A stretch of 64,000 nt of DNA from contig JALVJV010000018.1 of NCBI GenBank assembly GCA_027028145.1, forward strand, positions 1 through 64,000, given 5' to 3'. Of this stretch, positions 52,617-61,768 are shown in pieces. A program made the translations under genes and the position numbers. The first letter of the stretch is position 1, and the number at the start of each line of letters is the position of its first letter. Below the pieces are notes generated by a model. That model saw only the letters and a list, made by a program, of their open reading frames with translations. It was not told the DNA's origin and searched no databases. This stretch comes from Archaeoglobaceae archaeon. Its GTDB lineage: Archaea; Halobacteriota; Archaeoglobi; Archaeoglobales; Archaeoglobaceae.

Positions 52617-54896
52617 ATGAGAAGGCTTTTGGTTTTTCTCGTATTTTTAATCGCAATTCAGCAAGCAAATGCTCTAACTCTGAACGTTCAGGGAAACGTC
52701 GTTAATAAGCCGGTGACGGTAACAACTGATAAGCCGGCTCTTATAATATTTAGAATGAACAACGGAACTCCTATTTACGCTTACGGAACTTCGGCGAAGT
52801 TCATACCTCATATCACCGGCAAGTTGCTGATAGAAGCCATAGCCGGTGGCGAGAAGGCTGTTAAAATCGTGGAGATACGACAGCCCCCGAGTAGCGGTAG
52901 CTCAAGTGGCGGAGTTAGCTCGAACATCTATTGGCAGGGAACCGTCTATCTGCCGAACGGAACGTTCACGAAAACTGCAACCAACGGCAAGGTTTACACC
53001 ATAAGGTGGAGAACGGCTTTGGGAGCTTTGGAAAAAGCTTCCGAGATCGGAGGCTTCAGTTACACGATAAAGGAAACTCAGTGGGGGCCATTCGTAAGCT
53101 GTATAGCCGGAAAGTGCGAAGGGAGTGAAGGATCGACGTCGGGCTGGATGTATTGGGTGAACTATCCGAACGAACCCCTGCCGGGAGTTTCCGCTGATAA
53201 ATACGAGGTTCACGACGGAGATGTCGTTTACTGGTTCTTCTCGAAGAGCATGAGCGACACGCCGGATACATCGGATATGGTTATCAAGATATACGTTCAC
53301 TACACCAGCAGTAGCGCCACATCCGGTGAGAGTGGAGGCTCCATCACATCTGGCGGCAAAGAAACATTCGAGAAAACTGTGACCGTCGAAATCGGAAAGC
53401 CAAAAGAGATAGATGTAGAGAAAGCTAACGTCGTGAAAATTATTTTAAAGCCGAAGGAGAGCGGATCTTACACGGTTAAGGTTCAGAAAGCCGAACCGAA
53501 GGTTAAGCCGAGAGCCATAGCGACCTACGCCTTTTTCAACGTGACGGTAGATAAGCCGTGCGTTGCGACGATAGAGTTCGAAGTTTCGAGGAGTTGGATG
53601 GAAGATCACGGCTTCAAGCCGAACCAGATTTCTCTGCTGAAATTTGACAAGTATTGGATAGAACTTCCGACGAAGTTCTTGAAAAACGACAGCGAATACT
53701 ACTACTTCGAGTCGAACGTTAGTTCATTCAGCACTTTCGCGATCGCGGTAACGAGGTGGAGCAACTTCCCGCTGAACGTTACGGATAAGCCGATTATAAA
53801 GGCTCTTCAGTATCTCAAATCCGTCCAGCACAGCGACGGAGGATTCGGAGAGAACGAAAGCAACTTCGCCAAAACATGCTGGGTGATAATGGCTCTCGTT
53901 TCCGCAAAACAAAATCCATACAAGTGGGTTAAAGACGGAAACTCATCAGTCGATTATCTGAAGCACGAAATAAGGAAGGAGATCGACAAGATGGGAACGG
54001 CAGATCTCGCAAGAACCATACTAACGGTTATTGCTGTAGGAAAGGATCCGAGGAACTTCACCGGAATAGACCTCGTTTCGAAACTTGAGAAGAAGGTTAA
54101 GCCGAACGGACAGATCGGAGACTACATTTACACTACGATCTGGGGAATCATAGCTTTGAAAGCCTGCGGTGTGGATGTTTCGAAATCGGTTGAATGGCTC
54201 AAGATTCATCAAAATGCAGATGGCGGCTTCGGTTGGACGATAGGAGCTAAAAGCGATTACGATGATACCGCAGCGGCAATAGTCGCCTTAATTGAAGGAG
54301 GAGTTCCGAGGAACTCGAGTGTGATAAAGAGGGCGCTCGATTATCTCAAAACAGGGCAGAATGAAGACGGCGGGTTCAGATACTTCGGAAATTCGGCAAG
54401 CAACTCGGCAAGCGATTCTTGGGCTATATGGGGAATCCTCGCGAGCGGTCAGAATCCGACCGAATGGAAGAAGAACAACGTCAGCGTCGTCGATCATCTG
54501 CTAAGTCTTCAGGCTGAGGAGGGATACTTCAAGTATACGAAGTATCAGGTTTCGAATCCTTGCTACATGACGGCTTGCGCAATCATGGCTTTGCTCGGCA
54601 AGTATCCGCCGATCTATCCTTCAGGCTACGTGAACTTAACGATTCCGACTCCCAAACCCGTCCCAACGCCCACAGCCGTTCCAACACCGACTAAACCCAA
54701 GCCAACTGCCGTAACACCGACGGCAACTCCGACCGCCACAGCCACACCAAACGCCACACTATCTGTAACCCCGGTTGCCGCACCAACCAAAACGCCGACA
54801 AAGGTTACGACTAAACCGACGTTCAGGATCGACGGATTCACCGCTGTAATCGGAGTTATAGGAATAGCGATAGCTCTGGCGGTGAGGAGAACATGA
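52617..54896 (+). CDS. Membrane-anchored intrinsic-factor-like surface protein (DUF4430 plus alpha/alpha toroid)
   Basis: A 759-residue surface protein. In order: signal peptide (1-19, ending ANA); DUF4430 (about 130-228: ALGALEKASEIGGFSYTI, WMYWVNYPNEPLPGVSADKY, DGDVVYWFF); a PGF-pre-PGF-like domain (about 250-380); an alpha/alpha toroid (about 390-665) with the repeated QxxDGGF signature (HSDGGF, NADGGF, NEDGGF); a Pro/Thr stalk (676-735); one membrane helix and RRT. Toroid plus DUF4430-type domain is the makeup of intrinsic factor and transcobalamin, here in reverse order. The ATG at 52617 follows GGGGTGA. Followed by btuF, so cobalamin capture at the surface is a strong inference, not proven. 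Confidence 0.8.
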   Translation: MRRLLVFLVFLIAIQQANALTLNVQGNVVNKPVTVTTDKPALIIFRMNNGTPIYAYGTSAKFIPHITGKLLIEAIAGGEKAVKIVEIRQPPSSGSSSGGVSSNIYWQGTVYLPNGTFTKTATNGKVYTIRWRTALGALEKASEIGGFSYTIKETQWGPFVSCIAGKCEGSEGSTSGWMYWVNYPNEPLPGVSADKYEVHDGDVVYWFFSKSMSDTPDTSDMVIKIYVHYTSSSATSGESGGSITSGGKETFEKTVTVEIGKPKEIDVEKANVVKIILKPKESGSYTVKVQKAEPKVKPRAIATYAFFNVTVDKPCVATIEFEVSRSWMEDHGFKPNQISLLKFDKYWIELPTKFLKNDSEYYYFESNVSSFSTFAIAVTRWSNFPLNVTDKPIIKALQYLKSVQHSDGGFGENESNFAKTCWVIMALVSAKQNPYKWVKDGNSSVDYLKHEIRKEIDKMGTADLARTILTVIAVGKDPRNFTGIDLVSKLEKKVKPNGQIGDYIYTTIWGIIALKACGVDVSKSVEWLKIHQNADGGFGWTIGAKSDYDDTAAAIVALIEGGVPRNSSVIKRALDYLKTGQNEDGGFRYFGNSASNSASDSWAIWGILASGQNPTEWKKNNVSVVDHLLSLQAEEGYFKYTKYQVSNPCYMTACAIMALLGKYPPIYPSGYVNLTIPTPKPVPTPTAVPTPTKPKPTAVTPTATPTATATPNATLSVTPVAAPTKTPTKVTTKPTFRIDGFTAVIGVIGIAIALAVRRT

Positions 54897-55984
54897 AGAA
54901 GATACTTCTACTACTATTTTTATCGATTCTCGTAATCGGCTGTTCCGCTGTAAACCATAAAGTCCAATTCCATGCGAAAAGCGGAATCAACTACACATAC
55001 GTCAATTACTCGTATTTGAATAGGGGGATAATCGAAAAAGCCAACGAAGTGATAGTAACGGACGACTTCGGATTTAAGGTGGTCGTAAAGAAGTATCCCA
55101 AAAGAATAGTTTCGCTGGCTCCTTCGAACACAGAAATCCTCTTCGCCTTGGGCTTGGGCAATAGAGTCGTGGGAGTCACAGACTACTGCGACTATCCGCC
55201 GGAAGCCGTGAAGCTCAAAGAAGAAGGAAAGATCGAGTCGGTGGGCGGTTTCTCCACCATAAACGTTGAGAAGGTAATAGCTCTGAAACCGGATTTGGTT
55301 GTCGGAGCTTACGGAAACGGATTGGGCAACATAGAGGCGATAAAGAGATTCGGAATTCCGGTGATATGCTTCAATCCTAAAAGCTTAAGGGATGTGATGA
55401 GGGACATATGGATACTCGGAGTCGTAACCGGAACGAAAAGGAACGCTACGAGGCTCATCAGATTCATGGAGGAGAAAATCGAACACGTTGAGGAGATCGT
55501 AAGCCACGCGAAAACGAGACCGAGAGTAGTTCACATACTCTGGAACGATCCAATCTGGGTCAGCGGAAGGGGGACGTTTGTGGACGAACTCATAAGATTG
55601 GCTGGAGGAGAGAACGCGGTGAGGAAGAAGGGATGGACTGTAATAAGCAAGGAAGAGCTTCTGAGACTGAATCCGGACGTCATAATCGTGAACAGCGGAA
55701 ACGGTATGAGTCCGAAGGGTAAAAACATTTTATACGATTGGATAACGCACGACGAAGTTCTCAGACAACTCAAAGCCGTTAAGAACGGAAGGGTTTATGT
55801 TGTCGATGCGGATATAGTTTCAAGACCCTCATACAGGTTGGTATATGCGCTCGAAGAGTTTGCCAAATTCATACATCCGGAGCTATTCGAAGGTAATAAT
55901 TCCGCTGTCGATCTTAGCTCTGCTCACGCTTGCAATCTCACCGGCACTGGGCTCGGTAACGATACCACCAAAGTTTGTGGCTAA
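54893..55984 (+). CDS. btuF: Cobalamin ABC-transporter substrate-binding lipoprotein (BtuF-like)
   Basis: A 363-residue periplasmic-binding-protein (type III) with signal and lipobox LVIGC (Cys17), then the BtuF/FepB domain from about residue 50: RIVSLAPSNTEILFALGLGNRVVGVTDYCDYPPEA, ALKPDLVVG, and RPSYRLVYALEEFAKFIHPELF near the normal end. The last 29 residues (after PELFE) are read out of frame through the start of btuC and look non-native. The ATG overlaps the previous stop by four bases. Iron-siderophore binding is an alternative, but the DUF4430 neighbours favour cobalamin. Confidence 0.85.
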   Translation: MKKILLLLFLSILVIGCSAVNHKVQFHAKSGINYTYVNYSYLNRGIIEKANEVIVTDDFGFKVVVKKYPKRIVSLAPSNTEILFALGLGNRVVGVTDYCDYPPEAVKLKEEGKIESVGGFSTINVEKVIALKPDLVVGAYGNGLGNIEAIKRFGIPVICFNPKSLRDVMRDIWILGVVTGTKRNATRLIRFMEEKIEHVEEIVSHAKTRPRVVHILWNDPIWVSGRGTFVDELIRLAGGENAVRKKGWTVISKEELLRLNPDVIIVNSGNGMSPKGKNILYDWITHDEVLRQLKAVKNGRVYVVDADIVSRPSYRLVYALEEFAKFIHPELFEGNNSAVDLSSAHACNLTGTGLGNDTTKVCG

Positions 55985-56864
55985 GGCTTTCATAGATGCA
56001 ATAACAGGAAAGCGGTTAAGCTTGGACGAGAAAATAATAGTGGATCTCAGGGTTCCGAGGGTTCTCATGGCTTTCATAACGGGAATGGCTTTATCCACTG
56101 CCGGAGTTGTTATGCAGGCTATATTCAGAAATCCTTTAGCCGAACCGTTCATCTTGGGTGTCTCAGCCGGAGCGGCTGTGGGGGCGATATTGGGGATGCT
56201 GATGTTCTTCAGCGTATACGCCATCTCAATTTCGGCCTTCCTTTCATCACTGCTCGCCGTCTTTGCTGTCTACAACTTGGCAAGGGTTAAAGGCAGAATA
56301 ACTACAGAATCCCTTCTCTTAGCCGGAATAGCTGTGAACTTCTTTCTCTACGCCTTGGAGTGGCTGATGCTCATAAGGTTCAACAGGGCTCATCTCATCC
56401 TAACTTGGCTCGTCGGCTTTTTGGGAAACGTCGAATGGTTGGACGTCAAGGTAAGCATAATTCCCGTGCTCGCCGGAGTGGTTTCGATTTGGGTTTTCGC
56501 GAGGGATCTGAACGCCATGAGTTTCGGGGAGGAAACAGCCCACTACTTGGGCGTAGACGTTGCGACCGTTAGAAAGATTCTGCTCGCTGTTGCATCGCTG
56601 ATTACAGCGGTTTGCACGTCGTTTGTGGGAGTAATAGGATTCGTCGGTCTCATGATACCGCACATGCTAAGAATGCTGGTGGGAGCGGATCATCGGATCT
56701 TAATTCCGTCTTCAGCCCTCTTCGGCGGTATATTTTTGGTTTGGACGGATACCTTTGCCAGAACAATCATGAACGATTCCGTTCCGGTCGGAATAATCAC
56801 TATGCTCTGCGGAGCTCCATTCTTTATATATCTGCTTAGAAGTCGCTCGTCCTTATTTTCATAA
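55845..56864 (+). CDS. btuC: Cobalamin-type ABC transporter permease (BtuC/FecCD family)
   Basis: A 339-residue FecCD-family permease with about ten membrane helices. It shows LRVPRVLMAFITGMALSTAGVVMQAIFRNPLAEPFILGVSAGAAVGAI, and GVIGFVGLMIPHMLRMLVGADHRILIPSSALFGGIFLVWTDTFART, all typical. The ATG at 55845 lies 140 bases inside btuF, in another frame; no better start exists later except a TTG at 55860. No ATPase gene (btuD) follows: argF begins 83 bases on, under its own TATA box. Confidence 0.9.
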   Translation: MRSKSLPNSYIRSYSKVIIPLSILALLTLAISPALGSVTIPPKFVAKAFIDAITGKRLSLDEKIIVDLRVPRVLMAFITGMALSTAGVVMQAIFRNPLAEPFILGVSAGAAVGAILGMLMFFSVYAISISAFLSSLLAVFAVYNLARVKGRITTESLLLAGIAVNFFLYALEWLMLIRFNRAHLILTWLVGFLGNVEWLDVKVSIIPVLAGVVSIWVFARDLNAMSFGEETAHYLGVDVATVRKILLAVASLITAVCTSFVGVIGFVGLMIPHMLRMLVGADHRILIPSSALFGGIFLVWTDTFARTIMNDSVPVGIITMLCGAPFFIYLLRSRSSLFS

Positions 56865-56947
56865 TAAGCCATATCTCTCGGGGGATTACCGCGGTTTTCA
56901 TAGTGAAAAACAAAAAATTTAATTAACTTCCGTTATATTTCTTAGGG

Positions 56948-57868
56948 ATGAAGCATCTAATCTCAATGGCTGATTTAACTCCAGAGGAGCTTGAGGAGAT
57001 TCTCGAACTTGCGGAAAAGCTCAAGGAGGAGAGATACAAGGGAAGGGTCACGGACTACTTGAAGAACAAGAGTCTCGCGATGATATTCGAACTCCCTTCG
57101 ACCCGAACCCGAATCTCTTTCGAGGTTGCCATGACTGACTTGGGCGGGCACGCTTTGTATTTAAGCTGGAACGACCTCCAGCTTGGCAGAGGTGAGCCGA
57201 TAAAGGATACAGCCCGTGTCTTAAGCAGATACGTTCATGCGGTGATGATGAGGGTTCGAAATCACGAGACGATAGTTGAATTCGCGAAATATTCAAGCGT
57301 TCCGGTGATAAACGGTTTGAGCAACTTAGAGCACCCCTGCCAGATAATCGCAGATCTGCTCACGATAAAAGAATACAAAGGAAATCTTAAGAACGTCAGG
57401 TTGGCTTGGGTTGGAGACGGAAACAACGTCTGTAACTCGCTCATTTTGGCTTCGGCTCTAACGGGAATGAAGATGGTTGTTTCAACTCCTAAGGGATACG
57501 AGCCGAATGAGGAGATCGTTAAGAAGGCTATTGAGATGGGAGCAGATCTAACATTCGAGCCGGATCCGGCTAAAGCCGTGCAAGATGCAGATGTAATTTA
57601 TACGGACGTCTGGATTTCGATGGGGCAGGAGGCTGAAAGGGAGAAGAGGCTCAGGGATTTCGCCAAGCATCAGGTCAGCGAAGCCTTAGTTAGCATGGCT
57701 AAGGACGATGTAATAGTCATGCACTGCTTGCCAGCTCACAGAGGTGAGGAGATAACCGAAGAGGTCTTGGAAGGAGAACACTCGATCGTTTTCGACCAAG
57801 CCGAAAACCGTTTGCACGCTCAGAAGGCCATCCTTCTAAAGCTAATAGGTGGTGAGGAGGTTGACTGA
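56948..57868 (+). CDS. argF: Ornithine carbamoyltransferase
   Basis: A 306-residue OTCase forming citrulline from ornithine and carbamoyl phosphate. It has the carbamoyl-phosphate loop [24 protein letters not shown], the ligand segment [21 protein letters not shown], the ornithine site [11 protein letters not shown] and [15 protein letters not shown]-like AATTTAATTAA is about 27 bases before the ATG. Its end overlaps nadE. Confidence 0.97.
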   Translation: MKHLISMADLTPEELEEILELAEKLKEERYKGRVTDYLKNKSLAMIFELPSTRTRISFEVAMTDLGGHALYLSWNDLQLGRGEPIKDTARVLSRYVHAVMMRVRNHETIVEFAKYSSVPVINGLSNLEHPCQIIADLLTIKEYKGNLKNVRLAWVGDGNNVCNSLILASALTGMKMVVSTPKGYEPNEEIVKKAIEMGADLTFEPDPAKAVQDADVIYTDVWISMGQEAEREKRLRDFAKHQVSEALVSMAKDDVIVMHCLPAHRGEEITEEVLEGEHSIVFDQAENRLHAQKAILLKLIGGEEVD

Positions 57869-58637
57869 CTGGAATGCCGTTGTCGATAGGATTACGAACT
57901 TCATAAGGAAGGTAGTTGAGGATGCAAACGCTGAAGGGGTTGTGGTCGGCTTGAGCGGGGGTGTCGATAGCTCTACAACCGCATTTCTATGCGTTAAAGC
58001 CCTCGGAAGCGACAGGGTTTTGGGAATTATAATGCCGGAAAGGGGGGTTACGAGGGAGGAGGATATAGACGATGCCCTCAAAATTTGCGAGATACTTGGA
58101 ATAGATTACAAGTTCGTTGAGATAAATCCGATGGTTGAAGTTTTTCTTAACGAGCTCGGCGAGGGGGGCAAGATTGCAGTTGCAAACCTTAAGCCTCGAA
58201 TTAGGATGATCATCAACTACTACTTCGCAAACAATCTGAACAGGCTTGTAGCCGGAACAGGAAACAAAAGCGAGCTTTTAACGGGCTATTACACCAAATA
58301 CGGAGATGGAGGAGTAGATTTCCTTCCGATAGGTGATTTATACAAGACCGAGGTTTTTGAGCTCGCAAGATTTTTGGGAGTTCCCGATAGGATAATTCGC
58401 AAGAAGCCATCAGCCGGACTTTGGATCGGGCAGACGGATGAAGGCGAGCTCGGAATAACGTATGCAAAACTCGATACGATTCTGAAAGCTTTGGAGAAGG
58501 GGATGAAGCCGGAAGAAATTCCGAAGGAGTTCGATGTAAGCGAGGATGACGTTAGAAAGGTCGTGGAGATGGTCGAGAGGAGCAAGCACAAAAGGGAGCC
58601 TCCGCCGATCGTAAGGGTTAGGGATTTGATCGACTGA
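57849..58637 (+). CDS. nadE: NAD synthetase (ammonia-dependent)
   Basis: A 262-residue NadE, which amidates nicotinate adenine dinucleotide. The PP-loop [17 protein letters not shown] (about 34-50) and [39 protein letters not shown] are complete. There is no glutaminase domain, so ammonia is the direct donor. The start is a GTG within the argF end (57849; GTG at 57852 and TTG at 57861 also possible). It converges on cysC with no gap. Confidence 0.95.
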   Translation: MVRRLTDWNAVVDRITNFIRKVVEDANAEGVVVGLSGGVDSSTTAFLCVKALGSDRVLGIIMPERGVTREEDIDDALKICEILGIDYKFVEINPMVEVFLNELGEGGKIAVANLKPRIRMIINYYFANNLNRLVAGTGNKSELLTGYYTKYGDGGVDFLPIGDLYKTEVFELARFLGVPDRIIRKKPSAGLWIGQTDEGELGITYAKLDTILKALEKGMKPEEIPKEFDVSEDDVRKVVEMVERSKHKREPPPIVRVRDLID

Positions 58638-59159
58638 TCATTTTAGATATCCTAATTCCCTAACCTTCCTTATAACAGCCTCCACCTCCTCATCAACGCT
58701 CATCCTGTCGGTATCTAAAATAAGTTCGGGGTTTTCCGGCTCTTCGTATTCGCCATCGAATCCCGTTAATCCCTTTATCTCCCCCCTCAAGGCTTTGGCA
58801 TACAAGCCTTTTGGATCCCTCTTCATTCTAACTTCGAGCGGGCATCTGAGATAAACCTCGACGAACCTCCCTATTTCTTTCCTCGCATACTCCCTCCACT
58901 CCCTGTATGGTGCGATAACCGAGACGATCGTAATTATTCCGTTTCTTGCCAACAGCTTAGCCATCTCAACGACAACGCGGTTGTGCATCTCCCTCTCTTC
59001 CCTGCTAAATCCCAAATCCGGATAGAGCTTGCTTCTGATTCCGTCTCCATCGAGCGTTTCAACGCTGTATCCCATTTCCTCCAACCTCTTCGCCAAAGCT
59101 CTTGCGAGCGTTGTTTTACCCGCTCCGCTCGGCCCAGTAAGCCAGATCACGAAGGACAT
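58638..59159 (-). CDS. cysC: Adenylylsulfate kinase
   Basis: A 173-residue APS kinase, making PAPS from APS and ATP. It has Walker A GPSGAGKTTLARALAKRL, the substrate segment LDGDGIRSKLYPDLGFSREEREMHNRV, and VYLRCPLEVRMKRDPKGLYAKALRGEIKGLTGFDGEYEEPENPEL. The last residues read VRELGYLK. It begins 13 bases inside the phosphodiesterase gene. In a dissimilatory sulfate reducer PAPS is not needed for respiration, so a sulfation role, perhaps with the neighbouring AlkP-superfamily enzyme, is inferred. Confidence 0.93.
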   Translation of the reverse strand: MSFVIWLTGPSGAGKTTLARALAKRLEEMGYSVETLDGDGIRSKLYPDLGFSREEREMHNRVVVEMAKLLARNGIITIVSVIAPYREWREYARKEIGRFVEVYLRCPLEVRMKRDPKGLYAKALRGEIKGLTGFDGEYEEPENPELILDTDRMSVDEEVEAVIRKVRELGYLK

Positions 59160-60526
59160 ACGACGTTCCCCCTAAGCGTTTTTGCAACGTCGCTCAAGCC
59201 TAAGAGTGTTAAAACCGTGGGAGCGAAATCGTAAATCGTGCACTGAATTTGCTTGCTTTCGTTCATCTCCGGCAAATGCATAGCGAATACACCGTATTCG
59301 GAATGAACGGCATCATCCGGCCCCGTATCGTTTTCAAGCAAATAGTTCGTTTCCCAGCCCAGAGTTCCGGCGGAACGCCAGTAGAGGTCGTCGAAGTAAA
59401 CCATCATATCCGGCTTATCCCCCTTCGAAACCGGATAGATTTCTTCAGGATAGAACACCTTAGTGTCCCACTTCTCCCCGTTCGGTCCCCTTATCGATCT
59501 GATCATATCCGCAATCTCATCTCTGACTCTATCGTATTCCGAAATCCTTATCACACCCTTAGGCTCCCTTCCCTTTACATTCAGAAATATTCTGGCGTAA
59601 TATCCTCCCCAAGCCCATGCAATCGTGTTGCTCCAATCTACATCTATCTGTTCGAACTTCGTCCCCGGCTTCAGATCGCTTGCATTTGCCTTTAGCAACC
59701 CTTCCTCTATAAGCCACTGATTTACCGCAAAGCAACCCTTCATCCTCTTTATTCCGTGATCGGAAACTATCAGAACAGCTGTATCGTCATCTAGCAACTT
59801 TAGGGTCTTTCCGATTTCCCTATCGAGCAGTTTGTAGTAATCCGGGATGACATTCCTGTATAGACTATTGGGCTCGTGCAGATGGTGGTTCTCGTCGAAA
59901 TACTTCCAGAACGCGTGGTGAATTCTATCGAGCCCGATCTCCACGAATTCGAAGTAATCCCAATCCTTCGTCTCAATCAGATATCTAATCAGCTCGAACC
60001 TCTTCTGCGTCATCTCCCATATCTTTTCCTTAACCTCATCCCTCTCCTCCCTTCTGAAAACCACATCGAATATGTAATCTCCCACTACTCGCTCGATCTC
60101 CCTCTTTAATTCCGGCGGATAGGTGTAATTCGTGCTCGAATCCGGAGTTATGAAGCAACCGATCATCCAGCCGTTAATCTTTTTGGGCGGGTAAGAAGGG
60201 GGAACGCCCAAAACTACCGACTTTAACCCCCTTTCTCCGGCGTAATCCCAAACGGCTTTCTCTTTAACCATGAGACTGTGCGCTATCCATATGTCTTTGT
60301 AGCTGTTTCCCTTTCTATGTCTGAATCCGTATAATCCCAATTCTCCGGGAGTTTTGCCGGTAGCCATGACCATCCATGCCGGAATAGTTATAGCGGGAAT
60401 ACAGCTTTTCATGGGCCCGTAAATCGATCTCTCCAACAACCTTCGGATGTTCGGTAGATCTTCCAAGAACTCGTTGAACAGAAGCTCCGGCGGAGCAGAA
60501 TCCAAACCTATCACGAAAACCCTCAT
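59147..60526 (-). CDS. Alkaline-phosphatase-superfamily phosphodiesterase/nucleotide pyrophosphatase
   Basis: A 459-residue enzyme of the type I phosphodiesterase group: N-terminal VIGLDSAPPELLF (metal Asp), the nucleophile threonine region CIPAITIPAWMVMATGKTPGELGLYGFRHRK, GLDRIHHAFWKYFDENH, VSDHGIKRMKGCF (metal Asp-His) and the final His site HSEYGVFAM. Substrates in this family are nucleotides, sulfate or phosphate diesters; not predictable. It overlaps DHH and cysC genes at both ends. Confidence 0.85.
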   Translation of the reverse strand: MRVFVIGLDSAPPELLFNEFLEDLPNIRRLLERSIYGPMKSCIPAITIPAWMVMATGKTPGELGLYGFRHRKGNSYKDIWIAHSLMVKEKAVWDYAGERGLKSVVLGVPPSYPPKKINGWMIGCFITPDSSTNYTYPPELKREIERVVGDYIFDVVFRREERDEVKEKIWEMTQKRFELIRYLIETKDWDYFEFVEIGLDRIHHAFWKYFDENHHLHEPNSLYRNVIPDYYKLLDREIGKTLKLLDDDTAVLIVSDHGIKRMKGCFAVNQWLIEEGLLKANASDLKPGTKFEQIDVDWSNTIAWAWGGYYARIFLNVKGREPKGVIRISEYDRVRDEIADMIRSIRGPNGEKWDTKVFYPEEIYPVSKGDKPDMMVYFDDLYWRSAGTLGWETNYLLENDTGPDDAVHSEYGVFAMHLPEMNESKQIQCTIYDFAPTVLTLLGLSDVAKTLRGNVVCPS

Positions 60527-61482
60527 AACATCCCCTCTATAACGCCCAAAGCCTCATCTATCCTATCCTTCGGGCAGATTAGCCCCAAAACATCCCTCTT
60601 TCCTCCGGCGTTAAAACCTTTAAGCTTGAGCTTTTCTATGATGGCTGGAACGTTTATCGAATCAGCGAGTTCGGGCTTTATCCTCAAGTAAACCTGACCC
60701 TTCTCACCGAATCCCCTATTCACGGCAACGACAACTTCGTAACCCATAACCCAAACGGCTTTTCTAACCACCTTCGATATTATGTTAAACCTACTTTCGA
60801 ATTCGATTTTCGTGAATTTTCCGACGTTTTCGACGTTGTCCAAAGCTTTCCAGACTTCTTTCTCGATGATGCTGAGATTCCTCAGCCATCTTTCGTTCTC
60901 AAGCAAATCCTTTGGCTCGGATTCTACGACCGTTCTAACGGCATCCTCGACACAATTCCTGTCCATGATTACGTAGTTCGAATCGAGCATTGAAACGAGC
61001 TTCATCGCATCCCTTCTCTGCAATCCGAATTCGGCGAGCAGTTGCATCGCCTTCTTACCTATCTTCCAATCGAAAACCCTTCTTCCGACGTCGCCCAAAG
61101 CACCTAAAGCTGAAAGGTAGCTCCAGACTGAAAAGTATTCCGAAGCTACCCAGCTCGCCGAAGGATATTCTTCTTCGCCCCTCCCTTCGATTATCGGATT
61201 CACGTGCTCGACGTTTGGCTTCTCAATCTTTGGCTGAACGTGATGATCGATGAACGTGACCTTTCTGTCGATTCTTTCGACCAACTCCGGAACGTTTAGA
61301 TCGACTACGAATACATCCGTTGCTTTCTCAATTTTTTTCCAAATTCGATCATCGAAGTCGAACAGTCCTATGGGCGGTGTGACGTTTTCCCAAGATTCGC
61401 CCAAGTAGTCCAGAACCAAGGCTACGAGCGAAGCCGAGCATATCCCGTCGGTGTCCCAGTGGTGAATAATTAGCGACGTCAT
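60523..61482 (-). CDS. DHH-family phosphoesterase
   Basis: A 319-residue DHH protein: HHWDTDGICSASLVALVL (first metal motif), VVDLN, the DHH motif FIDHHVQPKI, and SASWVASEYF with GALGDVGR. A C-terminal part with RFNIISKVVRKAVWVMGYEVVVAVNRGFGEKGQVYLRIKP and GGKRDVLGLIC is DHHA1-like. Related archaeal proteins degrade nano-RNA or act as RecJ-like partners (GAN or others). Start and stop overlap both neighbours, so the cluster is one operon. Confidence 0.85.
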   Translation of the reverse strand: MTSLIIHHWDTDGICSASLVALVLDYLGESWENVTPPIGLFDFDDRIWKKIEKATDVFVVDLNVPELVERIDRKVTFIDHHVQPKIEKPNVEHVNPIIEGRGEEEYPSASWVASEYFSVWSYLSALGALGDVGRRVFDWKIGKKAMQLLAEFGLQRRDAMKLVSMLDSNYVIMDRNCVEDAVRTVVESEPKDLLENERWLRNLSIIEKEVWKALDNVENVGKFTKIEFESRFNIISKVVRKAVWVMGYEVVVAVNRGFGEKGQVYLRIKPELADSINVPAIIEKLKLKGFNAGGKRDVLGLICPKDRIDEALGVIEGML

Positions 61483-61694
61483 CAGTCCAAGTAGCCCAAA
61501 GCTCTAAGTCTCTCCTTAACCTTCTCCTCCTCTTCCTCACTGAAGACCTGCTCCTCCTCTTCCTCCAAGCTTGCGAGGACTTCCCTCAGAACGTATGTTA
61601 CGTATTCATCCACAGACTCGAATTCCGTTTCCTTAATCCTCTCTTCGATCTTCTCGTAGATTTCGGCCGGGATTTTAACTTCTCTTAGCTCCAT
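61482..61694 (-). CDS. Small RHH-like protein ending in a LRALGYL motif
   Basis: A 70-residue protein. The N-terminal half (MELREVKIPAEIYEKIEERIKETEFESVDEYVTYVLREVL) is ribbon-helix-helix-like. A run of Glu follows, then the C-terminus KVKERLRALGYLD. This short tail resembles the end of CysC in the same operon (VRELGYLK) and tails I recall in archaeal sulfatase/phosphodiesterase-type enzymes. It leads the RHH-DHH-phosphodiesterase-cysC operon, so it may regulate or tether those enzymes. The ATG at 61694 follows GGTGG. Confidence 0.65.
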   Translation of the reverse strand: MELREVKIPAEIYEKIEERIKETEFESVDEYVTYVLREVLASLEEEEEQVFSEEEEEKVKERLRALGYLD

Positions 61695-61768
61695 AGAAAC
61701 CACCGAAACAAAATTGAATATTTAGCATATAAAGTTTATCCTAAACAGCGCATCGCTATCGAATTCGA

